The notes: generated by a model not told the origin, from the sequence alone. A stretch of 64,000 nucleotides of DNA from Leifsonia xyli (GCA_003243275.1 QFQR01000004.1:200812-264811), one strand, 5' to 3'; positions 6,743 to 16,141 are shown, numbered from the stretch's first letter. Translations and numbers: made by a program.

Positions 6743-7345
6743 TCAGGGTCTTGATTTTGCCGGTTGTCGGTTCGCGGCCCGGGGCTTGGGTCGGATGCCG
6801 TCGACGACCAGCGCGATGACGCCGTCGGCTTCGGCGCGCCAGTCGGGTCGCTCCTGGGATGCGCCGATGCCGTGCAGGGCCATCATGACGGCACCCACAG
6901 GGACGTCGTCGCGGACGACGCCGGCCCGCACGCCATCCGCGAACAGTTCGGCGACCGCCCCCTCCAGCCGGAGGCCGTCGCGGGCCATGGTCGCGGGGGC
7001 GGCGGCCAGCAGCGCCGCGATCCGCCGCACGAGGGTGCGCCCCGCGTCGATGTGGTCGACCATCTGGCGCAGCATCGCGGCGAGGGCTTCTCCTGCGGGC
7101 AACGTCTCCCGCAACTCGTGGGCGAGCGCGCACAGCGTCGCGACCTCCTCCTCGTACACGGCGGCGGCAAGCTCCTCCCGGGTCGGGAAGTGCCGATAGA
7201 GCGTGCCGACGCCGACGCCGGCGTGCGCGGCGAAGTCGTCGAAGCGGATGCTCTCATCTCCCGCGGCGAAGAGCTCGCGGCCCGTGGCGAGCAGGGCATC
7301 CCGGTTGCGGCGGGCGTCCGCGCGCAGTGGCTTGCCCTCGGCCAT
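6743..7345 (-). CDS. TetR/AcrR-family repressor
   Basis: 200 residues from ATG 7345, with AAGGGGG just upstream; a TTG at 7363 is possible but poorer. The N-terminal HTH is clear (IRFDDFAAHAGVGVGTLYRHFPTREEL, residues about 33-57). The C-terminal ligand-binding part resembles actinobacterial regulators of the SBDP group. It diverges from the PanE-like reductase gene, and two palindromes in the 85-bp gap overlap the reductase promoter. It probably represses both genes and releases them when an unknown small molecule binds. Confidence 0.9.
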   Translation of the reverse strand: MAEGKPLRADARRNRDALLATGRELFAAGDESIRFDDFAAHAGVGVGTLYRHFPTREELAAAVYEEEVATLCALAHELRETLPAGEALAAMLRQMVDHIDAGRTLVRRIAALLAAAPATMARDGLRLEGAVAELFADGVRAGVVRDDVPVGAVMMALHGIGASQERPDWRAEADGVIALVVDGIRPKPRAANRQPAKSRP

Positions 7346-7356
7346 CGCATCCCCCT

Positions 7357-7404
7357 TTGACAATTGGAGATAGTCTCCATATCGTTCTTGTGGAGATCGT
7401 CTCC
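7357..7404 (+). promoter_or_regulatory. Promoter with two TetR operator palindromes
   Basis: TTGACA at 7357-7362 and TATCGT at 7380-7385 (17-nt spacer) form a promoter toward the reductase gene. The perfect palindrome-like sites GGAGATAGTCTCC (7366-7378, inside the spacer) and GGAGATCGTCTCC (7392-7404, after the -10 box) are 26 bp apart centre to centre, so bound repressor would block RNA polymerase. The first also covers the leader of the TetR gene. Confidence 0.7.
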
Positions 7405-7430
7405 GTTAGCGATCCTAGGCGGGACGCGAC

Positions 7431-8402
7431 ATGAGGATTCTGATGTTCGGTCGTGGCGCGATCGCCTCGGCGTACGGATGGGCGCTCTCGCGTGCCGGAC
7501 ACGAGGTCGAGTTCTTCGTGCGTCCGGGGCGGGCTGCGGTGTACGGTGACGCGATCCACCTGGAACTGCTCGACCTGCGCAGGCGGCGGTGGGGTGAGCG
7601 GGCGGTCACGGCATGGCCGGTGCGCTATCGGGAGGAGCTCGCGCCCGAGGACCGGTTCGATCTCATCGTCGTGAGCGTCTCGCACCACCGCCTCGCCGAG
7701 GCCGCGGCGTTCCTGGCCCCGCGCATCGGCGACGCGACGGTGCTCATCCTCGGCAACCTCTGGGCTGAGCCCCTGGAGGCCGTCGCCCCGCTGCCTGCGG
7801 AGCAGTTGGCCTGGGGATTCCCCGGGGCAGGCGGCGGCTTCGGCGCGGATGGCGTGCTGCGCGCGGTGCTCACCCCGAGCGTCACGCTCGGAACACTGGG
7901 CCAGCCGCCGACGCCGCGCGAGCAGGCGGTGCGGCGGATGTTCCGCGGCGCCGGATTCCGCACCTCCGAGCAGCCCGACATCCGCGGCTGGCTCTGGATC
8001 CACTTCGTCGCCAACGCAGGGATGCACGCGCAGGGCGTGCGGCTCGGCACCCTCTCGCATCTCGTCGGGTCTCGCCGCGACCTCCGCGAGGCGCTACTCG
8101 CGACGCGGGAACTGCTGCCCGTCGTCGAGAAGCGCGGCATCGACCTCCGCCGACATCGTGCGGCCGTGCTGCCGTTCCGGATGCCGGCGGGACTCACCGC
8201 CGCGGCGATGGCCTGGCTGACGACCCACGTCGCGGCGGCGCGGACAAGCCTCGCGGCGCAGACCGATCCGACCGCCGAGGAGCCGCGCGCGATCTGCCGT
8301 GATGCGCTTGCCGAGGCGCGCCGCCTCGGCGTTCCGGTTCCCCGTCTCGAGGCGGCGGAGGTCTACTTCGCGGGCGACGAGGCGGTCGAGCTCGTTGACT
8401 GA
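7431..8402 (+). CDS. Ketopantoate reductase (ApbA/PanE)-family oxidoreductase
   Basis: 323 residues from ATG 7431. The N-terminus MRILMFGRGAIASAYGWAL is a Rossmann NADPH-binding turn. The middle block RGWLWIHFVANAGMHAQG and the helical C-terminus fit the ApbA/PanE fold. PanE makes pantoate in vitamin B5 synthesis, but this subgroup, under TetR control and far from pan genes, more likely reduces another 2-keto compound. Substrate unknown. Single-gene transcription unit controlled by the divergent TetR protein. Confidence 0.8.
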   Translation: MRILMFGRGAIASAYGWALSRAGHEVEFFVRPGRAAVYGDAIHLELLDLRRRRWGERAVTAWPVRYREELAPEDRFDLIVVSVSHHRLAEAAAFLAPRIGDATVLILGNLWAEPLEAVAPLPAEQLAWGFPGAGGGFGADGVLRAVLTPSVTLGTLGQPPTPREQAVRRMFRGAGFRTSEQPDIRGWLWIHFVANAGMHAQGVRLGTLSHLVGSRRDLREALLATRELLPVVEKRGIDLRRHRAAVLPFRMPAGLTAAAMAWLTTHVAAARTSLAAQTDPTAEEPRAICRDALAEARRLGVPVPRLEAAEVYFAGDEAVELVD

Positions 8403-8644
8403 GTGGGATAGCTCATACGGGCGAAGCACTTCGTCATGATGTGAGCTTCCAGCTCAGAAGAGCGGACGTTCGTCAGATGCCTGCGGTTCTGATGGCGGAG
8501 CAGCATCGGCACACACCCGCCGATGGCGCGAGGAGGCGGTGTGGATCGGCGTCTCGTCCCCGTCGCCGGTGGGCGCGGAGGAGGTCCTTCGCGCCGTCGA
8601 CCGTTTCGCGAAGCGCGCCGGTCGTCGGAGCATTTCACGTTTAG
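8403..8644. other. Non-coding gap before the MarR operators
   Basis: No supported gene is seen. A plus-strand frame between about 8530 and 8640 (AEEVLRAVDRFAKRAGRR) looks peptide-like but has no start and runs into the operator region, so it may be a degraded gene fragment. Confidence 0.3.
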
Positions 8645-8705
8645 TTGACACACGTCAACCATCGGCGTATGGTTGACGAATCTCAACGGTTGACGTTCGT
8701 CAACT
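8645..8705 (+). promoter_or_regulatory. Promoter with three MarR-type palindromes upstream of the efflux pump
   Basis: Three 16-bp sites of the form GTTGAC-N4-GTCAAC occur at 8645-8660, 8673-8688 (right half CTCAAC) and 8690-8705. TTGACA at 8646-8651 and TATGGT at 8669-8674 (17-nt spacer) form a promoter buried among them. The MarR gene is the second gene of the downstream operon, which fits autorepression. Confidence 0.7.
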
Positions 8706-8757
8706 ACTTGCGCCATCGTCGCCGCGCACCCCATCCGCAACCACTCGAAGGACCCGC

Positions 8758-10449
8758 ATGTCCACCTCCGCCGCGTCTGCCGCAGCGACCGCACCCACCG
8801 ACCCGAAGCAGCGCCGCCGCGTGCTCGAGGCCCTCTCCGGCCTCCTGCTCGGCATGTTCGTGTCGATGCTCGCCTCGACCGTCGTCTCCACCTCGCTGCC
8901 GACGATCATCCACGACCTCAACGGCGACCAGACCGCCTTCACCTGGGTCGTCACCGCGACCCTCCTCACCACCGCGATCTCGACGCCGGTCTGGGGCAAG
9001 CTCGCCGACCTCACCAATCGCAAGGTGCTGTTCCAGCTCGCGATCGGCATCTTCATCCTGGCGACCGCCGCCGCGGGCTTCTCCACCAACCCGGAGACCC
9101 TCATCGCGTTCCGCGCCGTGCAGGGCATCGGCGCAGGTGGCCTCGCCGCCCTCAGCCAGGTGATCATGGCCGACATCATCAGCCCCCGCGAGCGCGGTCG
9201 CTACATGGGCCTCTTCGGTGCGGTCATGGCGCTCGCCACGATCGGCGGCCCGCTGCTCGGCGGTGTGATCGCCGACGGATGGGGTTGGCGCTGGAACTTC
9301 TTCGTCGCGCTTCCCGTGGCGATCCTCGCGCTCATCATCGTGCAGGCCACCCTGCACCTGCCCGCGCACCCCCGGAAGAAGACCTCCATCGACTACCTCG
9401 GCATCGTGCTGCTCTCGGGCGCCGTCTCGCTGCTGCTGATCTGGGTCTCCCTCGCCGGCGACTCCTTCGAATGGTGGAGCTGGACGACCGCCTGGATGGT
9501 CGGTGGCGCGCTCGTCGCGACCGCGCTGTTCATCGTCGTCGAGCTGCGCTCGAAGGAGCCGCTCATCCCGCTGTCGATGTTCCGCAACCTCACCTTCACC
9601 CTCTCGGTGATCGCCTCGATCGCGACCGGCATCGCGATGTTCGGCGCGGCCGTGTTCCTCAGCCAGTACATGCAGCTCGCCCGCGGGGCCAGCCCCGCCG
9701 AGGCCGGCCTCATGACGATCCCGATGATGGGCGGCCTGCTCGTCGCCTCGATCGGCGTCGGCGCGCTCGTCACCCGCTACGGCCGGTGGAAGCCCTACCT
9801 GATCGTGGGTGCCGTGCTGCTCGCCGCGGGCTCCTACCTGCTGTCGACGATCCACTACAACACCGACTTCGTTCTCGTCTCGCTCTACATGGCGATGCTC
9901 GGCGCGGGCGTCGGCATGACGATGCAGAACCTGGTGCTCGTGGTGCAGAACACCACCAAGCCCACCGAGATCGGCGTCGCCAGCTCGGGGGTCACCTTCT
10001 TCCGCAGCCTCGGCGGCACGATCGGCGTCTCCGTGATGGGTGCCGCACTCGCCGCGCGGGTGACCGAGCTCGTCACCGAGCGCAAGGACGACATCGGCGC
10101 CGCCATCGCGAGCCTCGGTGCCGACGCCCCCAAGTGGGCCGAGCAGCTGCAGTCGGGCACCCTCCCCAAGGTCTCGACGATGCCCGAGGCGCTGCGCGTG
10201 GTCTTCGAGGACATCTACGCCAACGGCATCTCGCACTCCTTCCTCATCGCCGTGCCCTTCGCGATCGTCAGCCTCATCGCGATCGTGTTCCTGCCGAACA
10301 AGCCGCTCACCCGGATGACGACGAGCGAGCGCATCCAGGCATCCGAGGCCGACCTCGCCACCGTCTCCGTGCCCGAGGGCATGGAGGTGCTGACCGCCAC
10401 CGGCAGCGTCGGCACGGTGGACGAGCCCGCCACCGGCGACCGGCGATGA
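8758..10449 (+). CDS. DHA2-family (14-TMS, EmrB/QacA-type) multidrug efflux transporter
   Basis: 563 residues from ATG 8758, with AAGGA upstream. The MFS signature GKLADLTNRKVLFQ follows TMS 2, and the AVQGIGAGGLAALSQ block and GPLLGGVIADGWGWRWNFFVALP (motif C region) are those of drug:H+ antiporters. The length and hydrophobic pattern fit 14 membrane segments. It exports toxic organic compounds using the proton gradient. It is cotranscribed with the MarR gene (ATGA overlap), and induction by the exported compound is likely. Confidence 0.9.
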   Translation: MSTSAASAAATAPTDPKQRRRVLEALSGLLLGMFVSMLASTVVSTSLPTIIHDLNGDQTAFTWVVTATLLTTAISTPVWGKLADLTNRKVLFQLAIGIFILATAAAGFSTNPETLIAFRAVQGIGAGGLAALSQVIMADIISPRERGRYMGLFGAVMALATIGGPLLGGVIADGWGWRWNFFVALPVAILALIIVQATLHLPAHPRKKTSIDYLGIVLLSGAVSLLLIWVSLAGDSFEWWSWTTAWMVGGALVATALFIVVELRSKEPLIPLSMFRNLTFTLSVIASIATGIAMFGAAVFLSQYMQLARGASPAEAGLMTIPMMGGLLVASIGVGALVTRYGRWKPYLIVGAVLLAAGSYLLSTIHYNTDFVLVSLYMAMLGAGVGMTMQNLVLVVQNTTKPTEIGVASSGVTFFRSLGGTIGVSVMGAALAARVTELVTERKDDIGAAIASLGADAPKWAEQLQSGTLPKVSTMPEALRVVFEDIYANGISHSFLIAVPFAIVSLIAIVFLPNKPLTRMTTSERIQASEADLATVSVPEGMEVLTATGSVGTVDEPATGDRR

Positions 10450-10940
10450 CGTCCCCCGACCCCGTGGCGGCGGCGCCCGCATCCGCCGCCGCCACGGACG
10501 CCCGTCAGGATGCCGTGCGCGGCCTCGAGGGCGCGTTCGGCGAGCTGATGGGCGAGTTCCGCCGCATCTACGTGCAGGCCGCCGAATCGGTGAGCCCCGG
10601 GATGCTGCCCGGCACCTTCAAGGTGCTCTCGACGATCCAGCGGGCCGGGTCGATCACGGCCTCCGGCATCGCGGAGCGGCTCGTCGCCGACAAGGGACAG
10701 GTCAGTCGCAGCGTCTCGGAGCTCGAAGACCTCGGCCTCGTGGAGCGCACCGCGGATGCGAGCGACGGGCGCATCAAGCTCATCGCGCTCACCGCGGAAG
10801 GCGCGGCTCGGATCGCGAACGCCCGGCTGCCCTACGAGGGCCGCCTGAACGAGGTTCTGAAGGACTGGCCGCTCGACGCCATCGACCAGCTCGCGACGCT
10901 GCTGCACGCCCTCGCGAGCGGCGAGACGCCCGGGGGCTGA
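10446..10940 (+). CDS. MarR-family transcriptional repressor of the efflux operon
   Basis: 164 residues from ATG 10446, overlapping the transporter stop codon. The winged-helix core is visible as ITASGIAERLVADKGQVSRSVSELEDLGLVERTADASDGR, with the DxR wing, at about residues 77-118. MarR proteins dissociate from DNA when bound by phenolic or lipophilic compounds. The three palindromes before the pump gene are its probable sites, and being downstream of the pump it would control its own level. Confidence 0.9.
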   Translation: MTSPDPVAAAPASAAATDARQDAVRGLEGAFGELMGEFRRIYVQAAESVSPGMLPGTFKVLSTIQRAGSITASGIAERLVADKGQVSRSVSELEDLGLVERTADASDGRIKLIALTAEGAARIANARLPYEGRLNEVLKDWPLDAIDQLATLLHALASGETPGG

Positions 10941-10964
10941 GGGCTCGTCTGGAAGACTCGTCGC

Positions 10965-11828
10965 ATGCGCATCGCCCTCACAGGAGCCAACGGCAAGCTC
11001 GGCCGGGTCGTCGAGCGGGAGCTGCGTGAGCGCGGCCACGACATCGTCGCGCTCGACGTCGTCGGTGCGCGCCGCGACGGCTTCACCCGGCTCGATCTGA
11101 CCGACTACGGTGCCGTCGTCGACGCGCTCAGCGCGATCGACGAGCGGCACCGGGGGCTGGATGCGGTCGTGCACCTCGGCGCCATCCCGGCACCCGGCCT
11201 CGAGACCGACATCGCGACCTTCCAGAACAACATGCTCGCGACCTTCCACGTGGTGCAGGCGGCGCGGCGGGCCGGCATCCGGCGCATCGTCACGGCGTCG
11301 AGCGAGACCGTGCTCGGGCTGCCGTTCGAGACGCCGCCGCCCTACGCCCCGGTCGACGAGGAGTACGACACCCGGCCCGAGAGCGTCTACTCCTTGACGA
11401 AGCACCTGGAGGAGGAGCTCGCCCGCAAGGTGGTGCGCTGGGATCCGGAGCTGTCGATCACGGCGTTGCGGTTCTCGAATGTCATGGTTCCCGAGGACTA
11501 CCCGGCCTTCGCCGCCTTCCAGGCCGACCCCGCATCCCGCGCGTGGAACCTGTGGGGCTACATCGACGCGCGGGATGCCGCCCAGGCGGTCGAGCTCGCC
11601 CTCGTCGCCGCGCGTCCCGGATTCGACCGGTTCATCATCGCGGCGGCCGACACCGTGATGGAGCGCACGAGCGCCTCCCTCCTGGCCGAGTACTTCCCGG
11701 ACGTCGAGGTGCGGCGCGAGCTCGGCGAGCACGAGACGCTGCTCGGCATCGACCGCGCGCGCGAGGTGCTCGGCTACGTGCCGCGCTACAGCTGGCGCGG
11801 CGAGCCGGGCGAGCTCGGCAGCCGATAG
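10965..11828 (+). CDS. NAD(P)-dependent epimerase/dehydratase (extended SDR)
   Basis: 287 residues. LTGANGKLGRVVERELRERGHD is the GxxGxxG nucleotide-binding loop. The DAVVHLGAIPAPG strand, a catalytic Ser in VTASSETVLG and YSLTK (YxxxK) complete the SDR active site. Members reduce or epimerise nucleotide sugars or sugar lactones. The 3' end overlaps the convergent GPH transporter gene by 43 nt. Its position beside a sugar locus suggests a role in sugar metabolism, but substrate and induction are unknown. Confidence 0.85.
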   Translation: MRIALTGANGKLGRVVERELRERGHDIVALDVVGARRDGFTRLDLTDYGAVVDALSAIDERHRGLDAVVHLGAIPAPGLETDIATFQNNMLATFHVVQAARRAGIRRIVTASSETVLGLPFETPPPYAPVDEEYDTRPESVYSLTKHLEEELARKVVRWDPELSITALRFSNVMVPEDYPAFAAFQADPASRAWNLWGYIDARDAAQAVELALVAARPGFDRFIIAAADTVMERTSASLLAEYFPDVEVRRELGEHETLLGIDRAREVLGYVPRYSWRGEPGELGSR

Positions 11829-13132
11829 AACGCGAACGGCACCGCCGAGACGAGGCAGCTGAGCGCCGGCACGAGGGTGATCGACACGAAAACCGTGTGC
11901 TGCATCTCGGGGGTGACCGCGACATCCGCCTGGTAGCCGGCGACCGCCACGAAGATCCCGAAGACGAGCACCGCGAGGGCGCTCATGATCTTCGACACGA
12001 AGGTGAGCGTCGCGAACGAGATGCCGTCGTTGCGGATGCCGGTGCGGCGCTCCGCGTCGTCGACCGCATCCGCGATCATCGTCGCCTGCACCACCAGGAA
12101 GACGCCGAGGGTGAGACCGGTGAGGAAGATGAACACCACGATCGGCACGATGCTCGCGAACCCCACGACGTACATGGCGAGGTAGAGCACGGCCCCGAGC
12201 AGCGACGAGCCGACGATGAGGGCGCGGCCCGAACTGCGGCGCAGCAGCAGCGGCGCACCGAAGCTCGCGAGCACGAGTCCACCGATGATCGCCGCGCCGA
12301 TGAGCGTGAACAAGCCCTCGTCGCCGTAGGCGACCACCACGAACACCGCGCCGCCCGCCTGCACGATGTAGCGGCCGAAACCGAGCACCGAACCGAGCAG
12401 CACGAGCAGCAGCGGGGTGTTGCGGATCAGCGTTCCGCCGAGTTGGCGCAGCGTCAGCCGGCTGTGGGCGAGCGCCGACGCCCTCTCGCGCGGCACGAAG
12501 AACGCGAGCAGGTAGAGGCCCATGCCGACGACCGAGGTGAGCAGCACGGCGAGCGTCCACCCCGCGCCGGTCGCCTCGCCACCTCCCGAGAGCGCGCGTG
12601 CCAGCCACGGCATCCCGAGCGTCGCGAGCCCGAGCGAGATCGCGCCGAAGGCACGCACATTGCCGATCACCCGCGTGCGCCGGTCGGGGTCGGGGAAGGC
12701 CGAGCCGATGAGCGCCCAGAACGGCACATCGCACACCGTGTAGGCGACGCCCCACAGCAGGTAGACGACGCCGAAGTAGACGAGCTGGGTGGACTCGGCG
12801 GCATCCGGAACCGCGAACAGCAGCGCCGTGAGCGCCGCAACGGGCGCCGACGAGAACAGGATGTAGGGCCGCAGCTTGCCCCACCGGCTGCGGGTGAGGT
12901 CGATGATGACCCCCATCACCGGATCGGTGAAGGCGTCGACGATCTTCGCCGCCGTGATGATGGCGGTGACCACCGCGATGCCGGCGCTCGAGATTCCCGC
13001 GTACTGGATGAGGTAGGCCAGCACGAAGGTCGTGACGGTCGTGAGCACCACGTTCTGGCCGAACCCGGCGGTGACGACCGCCGCCGCCTGTGCCCGCGGC
13101 GACGGGGTGCGCGTGCTCGGCGGAGTGGACAT
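11786..13132 (-). CDS. GPH-family (MelB-like) glycoside:cation symporter
   Basis: 448 residues from ATG 13132 (TGATG overlap with the alpha-mannosidase stop); GTG 13135 is less likely. About 12 membrane segments. The N-terminal block KIVDAFTDPVMGVIIDLTRSRWGKLRPYIL is the GPH signature (D-T-DP-x-G and RWGKxRP). These carriers import glycosides with Na+ or H+. As second gene behind the GH38 mannosidase it probably brings in mannosides or oligosaccharides for that enzyme. It may be an alternative to the ABC importer encoded on the other strand. Confidence 0.88.
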   Translation of the reverse strand: MSTPPSTRTPSPRAQAAAVVTAGFGQNVVLTTVTTFVLAYLIQYAGISSAGIAVVTAIITAAKIVDAFTDPVMGVIIDLTRSRWGKLRPYILFSSAPVAALTALLFAVPDAAESTQLVYFGVVYLLWGVAYTVCDVPFWALIGSAFPDPDRRTRVIGNVRAFGAISLGLATLGMPWLARALSGGGEATGAGWTLAVLLTSVVGMGLYLLAFFVPRERASALAHSRLTLRQLGGTLIRNTPLLLVLLGSVLGFGRYIVQAGGAVFVVVAYGDEGLFTLIGAAIIGGLVLASFGAPLLLRRSSGRALIVGSSLLGAVLYLAMYVVGFASIVPIVVFIFLTGLTLGVFLVVQATMIADAVDDAERRTGIRNDGISFATLTFVSKIMSALAVLVFGIFVAVAGYQADVAVTPEMQHTVFVSITLVPALSCLVSAVPFAFYRLPSSPGSPRQL

Positions 13133-16089
13133 CACGGCTCCAGCAGGATCGTGACGAGCTCGAAGGGGCGCAGCGTCAGCGACGCGAGCGTCGCCTCACC
13201 CCTGGGGCGTTCGACGAGGTCGACCCGCGTCGCCCGCGCGTGCGGGATGCGGGTGGCCAGCGTCGTCGTGGTGGCGCGGCCGAGGCTCTCGTAGAGCCGC
13301 AGCACGGTGCCGGCCCCGGCATCCGCCCGCTTCACCGTCTCGACCACGACGCCGGGGTCGGAACTCGTCACGAGACTGCCGAACTCCACCCCGGATGCCA
13401 CCCGCAGCGGGTTGTTCAGCCGGTAGCCGTCGCGGATCACCTCGCCGAGCGCGCCCGCCGCGAACGGACGGATCGCGTAGCAGAACTCGTGCGTCCCGCG
13501 GTCGGCCGTCTTGTCGGGGAAGGTGGGCGAGCGCAGCAGGTTGAGGCTCAGCAGGCCGTTCTTCGCCCGATGCCCGTACTTGCCGTCGTTCAGCAGCGCG
13601 AAGCCGCCCCGCGCATCCTCGACCGCGATCCACTTGTGGGCGACGACCTCGAACTGGGCCTTCTCCACCGGGTCGCGCTCGGTGGTCGCGCGGCGGATGT
13701 GCCCGAACTGGATCTCGCACGCCACCTCGTCCGCCCAGCGGCTCGGCCGGAACTCGGCCCGCAGCATCCGGTGGCTCGCCCGCCACTCGACCCGGGTTGC
13801 GAAGCGCACGAGCGTCGACCCGGCCTCCAGCACGATGCGCTGCTCGACCTCGACCCCCGGCCCGGTGAGCCGCTGCTCGCGCACCACGGTCGGGCCGTCG
13901 AGGTGGGTCTCGGCGGAGGCCAGCCGCAGCTGCCGCGGACGGCGCCCGGTGTAGCGCGGGTCGATGTCCCAGGCGTCGAAGGGCCACTGGTAGGGGTCGC
14001 GGTGCAGCACCAGGCGGTTGAGGCCCTCGCCCGCGTGCTCGGCCCCCGCGGCGTCCGTGAGGGAGGAGATCACGCCGTCGGCGTCGAAACGCACCTCGAC
14101 GAGGTCGTTCGCGATCGTGTCGGACGCCGCCCTGACGGCGAAGGGGCCGGGCGCCGGCTGCATGCGCGTGGCGGCATATGGTGCGACGGCGGCGCGATGC
14201 CAGACGCCGTCGATCGACAGGTGCTCGTCGCGCGGGAAGCTCGTGAGGTTGACGGCGCAGGGGCGCTGGTCGGGGGGCGCGTCGCCCGCGAGCCGCGCGA
14301 GCTGTGCGACGGCGAGCGCGTCGAGCTCCCCCTCGAGCCGGGTGTACGTCGCGCGCGCCTCGCGCCCCACGCGCTCGATCGAGGAACCGGGGAGGATGTC
14401 GTGGAACTGGTGCAGCAGCACCTCGCGCCAGATCGGTTCCAGCTCGGCACGGGTGTCGCGCCCGGCGGCGACGGTGAGCGCCTCCACCTCGTGCAGCATC
14501 CGCTCGATGCGGCGGTTGTGGGCCTTGATGGCGCCCTGCGTCGTGTAGGTGCCCTGGTGCGCCTCGAGGTACAGCTCGCCGTGATGCGCGTGCAGCTCGC
14601 CGATCGCCGGGTCGGCTTCGAGCTGCTCGAAGAAGCCGCGCGCCGTCGAGAACTCCACCCGGGGAAGCCCCCGGATGCCGCCCCCCTCGCCGCCGATCTC
14701 GCGCTCCAGCAGTTCCAGGTGGATCTCGCCCGGGCCGCCGCCGCCGTCGCCCGAGCCGTAGACGAGCAGCGCCCTGCCGAGCGCGCGCTCGGGGTACTGC
14801 CTCAGCGCGGTGAGCAGGCTGTCGGGCGCGGCCCGCGAGTTGTAGTCCCCCTCGGGCGGCATGTGCACGAGCACCTCGGTGCCGTCGATGCCGTGCCAGC
14901 GGAAGGTGCGGTGCGGGAACACGTTCGTCTTGTTCCAGGCGAGCTTGATGGTGACGAAACGGTCCATGCCCGCCCCGCGCAGGATCTGCGGCAGGTTTCC
15001 CGAGTAGCCGAAGGTGTCGGGCAGCCAGCACAGCCGCAACTGCTCGTCGCTGAGGCCGAACTCCTCGCGCAGGAAGCGGCGTCCCACGGTCGCCTGCCGC
15101 ACGAGCGCTTCGCCGGCGGGCAGGTTGGTGTCGGGTTCGACCCACAGCGATCCCTGCAGTTCGATGCGCCCCGCCGCGACCGCGGTGCGGATGCGCGCGA
15201 AGAGCGCGGGCTGCTGCTCCTTCATCCAGGCGAGCTGCTGCGGCTGGCTCGTGCCGTAGATGTAGCCGGGGCGGGCCTCGATGGTCTCGAGCGCGCGGGT
15301 GTAGGTGCGGGCCGCCTTGCGCCGGGTCTCGCGCAGCGGCCAGAGCCAGGCCATGTCGAGGTGGCTGTGGCCGACCGCCGAGAAGGTGATGTCGGATGCG
15401 GCCGGCCGCGACAGGGGTTCGGCGAGCACGGCGCGGGCACCCGCGGCATCCCCGGCCCGGAACCGGCGCCAGGCGGCGTCGAGCGCGCTGCGCAGGCCCT
15501 GCTCGAGCGCCGCATCCGCGGTCGCCCCGGCGAGCACGACGAGGGTGAGGTAGTCGTAGTAGAGCCCGAACATCGTCTCGTCGCGCCGGGCGAGGTGGGC
15601 ACCGTGGAACACGCCACGACCGACCTCGTACAGGATGAAGCCGTTGTAGGCGACGTCGGCGTACAGCTCGATGCGGCTGCCCGTCGCCTGTGGGGCGCCG
15701 ACCGCACGGTAGCGGCCACCTGAGTGCGGCAGGTCGCCCTGCTGGAACACGGTCGTGGTGGCTCCGACGATGCCGCCCTCGGCGTCGTAGACGAGCCCTT
15801 CGCCGCGCACGCCGAGCATGACGACCGCGCCCTCGGCATCCGCGGGCACCTCGCCCGTGACGCGCAACCAGGCGCATTCGAGCACCCCGCCGAACGACGC
15901 CCCGGGGCGGATGGGGGCGAAGGCCGAGCGGTCGAGCTCTCCGAACGGGATCGGCTCGGCCGAGCGCACGACCTCCGCGCCCAGTCGTCCGACCCTCTGG
16001 TAGATGCGGTCGCGGATGCGCATGAGCCGTCGGTACTGGCCTGGCTGCTGCACCCGCAGGCCGAGGAGGAACGACAGGAAACCCGTCAT
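13132..16089 (-). CDS. Alpha-mannosidase, glycoside hydrolase family 38
   Basis: 985 residues from ATG 16089, with AGGAGG five bases upstream; GTG 16095 sits on the Shine-Dalgarno sequence. GH38 motifs: VGHSHLDMAWLWP near 240 (zinc His and Asp), LCWLPDTFGYSGNLPQIL near 353 (Asp nucleophile) and HQFHDILPGSS (zinc His). The N-terminal 230 residues and the long C-terminal beta domains match bacterial alpha-mannosidases of about 1000 residues. There is no signal peptide, so it works in the cytoplasm on imported alpha-mannosides or N-glycan pieces. It is cotranscribed with the GPH symporter and diverges from the LacI gene. Confidence 0.93.
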   Translation of the reverse strand: MTGFLSFLLGLRVQQPGQYRRLMRIRDRIYQRVGRLGAEVVRSAEPIPFGELDRSAFAPIRPGASFGGVLECAWLRVTGEVPADAEGAVVMLGVRGEGLVYDAEGGIVGATTTVFQQGDLPHSGGRYRAVGAPQATGSRIELYADVAYNGFILYEVGRGVFHGAHLARRDETMFGLYYDYLTLVVLAGATADAALEQGLRSALDAAWRRFRAGDAAGARAVLAEPLSRPAASDITFSAVGHSHLDMAWLWPLRETRRKAARTYTRALETIEARPGYIYGTSQPQQLAWMKEQQPALFARIRTAVAAGRIELQGSLWVEPDTNLPAGEALVRQATVGRRFLREEFGLSDEQLRLCWLPDTFGYSGNLPQILRGAGMDRFVTIKLAWNKTNVFPHRTFRWHGIDGTEVLVHMPPEGDYNSRAAPDSLLTALRQYPERALGRALLVYGSGDGGGGPGEIHLELLEREIGGEGGGIRGLPRVEFSTARGFFEQLEADPAIGELHAHHGELYLEAHQGTYTTQGAIKAHNRRIERMLHEVEALTVAAGRDTRAELEPIWREVLLHQFHDILPGSSIERVGREARATYTRLEGELDALAVAQLARLAGDAPPDQRPCAVNLTSFPRDEHLSIDGVWHRAAVAPYAATRMQPAPGPFAVRAASDTIANDLVEVRFDADGVISSLTDAAGAEHAGEGLNRLVLHRDPYQWPFDAWDIDPRYTGRRPRQLRLASAETHLDGPTVVREQRLTGPGVEVEQRIVLEAGSTLVRFATRVEWRASHRMLRAEFRPSRWADEVACEIQFGHIRRATTERDPVEKAQFEVVAHKWIAVEDARGGFALLNDGKYGHRAKNGLLSLNLLRSPTFPDKTADRGTHEFCYAIRPFAAGALGEVIRDGYRLNNPLRVASGVEFGSLVTSSDPGVVVETVKRADAGAGTVLRLYESLGRATTTTLATRIPHARATRVDLVERPRGEATLASLTLRPFELVTILLEP

Positions 16090-16141
16090 CGCCACCTCCT
16101 CGCGCGCGGCTTCGAGCCTACGCCCGGGCTATCGTTCCCTC

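Noticed and set aside
6471..7133. Minus-strand frame containing an RDLNPRTPRG stretch like tails of tRNA-linked integrases
   Set aside because: The stretch is simply the antisense reading of the tRNA-Ser fragment, and the rest is a shadow of the TetR gene. No integrase domain exists.
10215..12884. Open frame of 889 codons on the minus strand
   Set aside because: It runs antisense to MFS, MarR and epimerase genes and in the wrong frame through the GPH transporter. Low-complexity Arg-rich product.
13090..15723. Open frame of 877 codons on the plus strand
   Set aside because: It is the antisense shadow of the GH38 alpha-mannosidase: Arg/Gly/Ala-rich, no domain, while the minus strand has all GH38 motifs.
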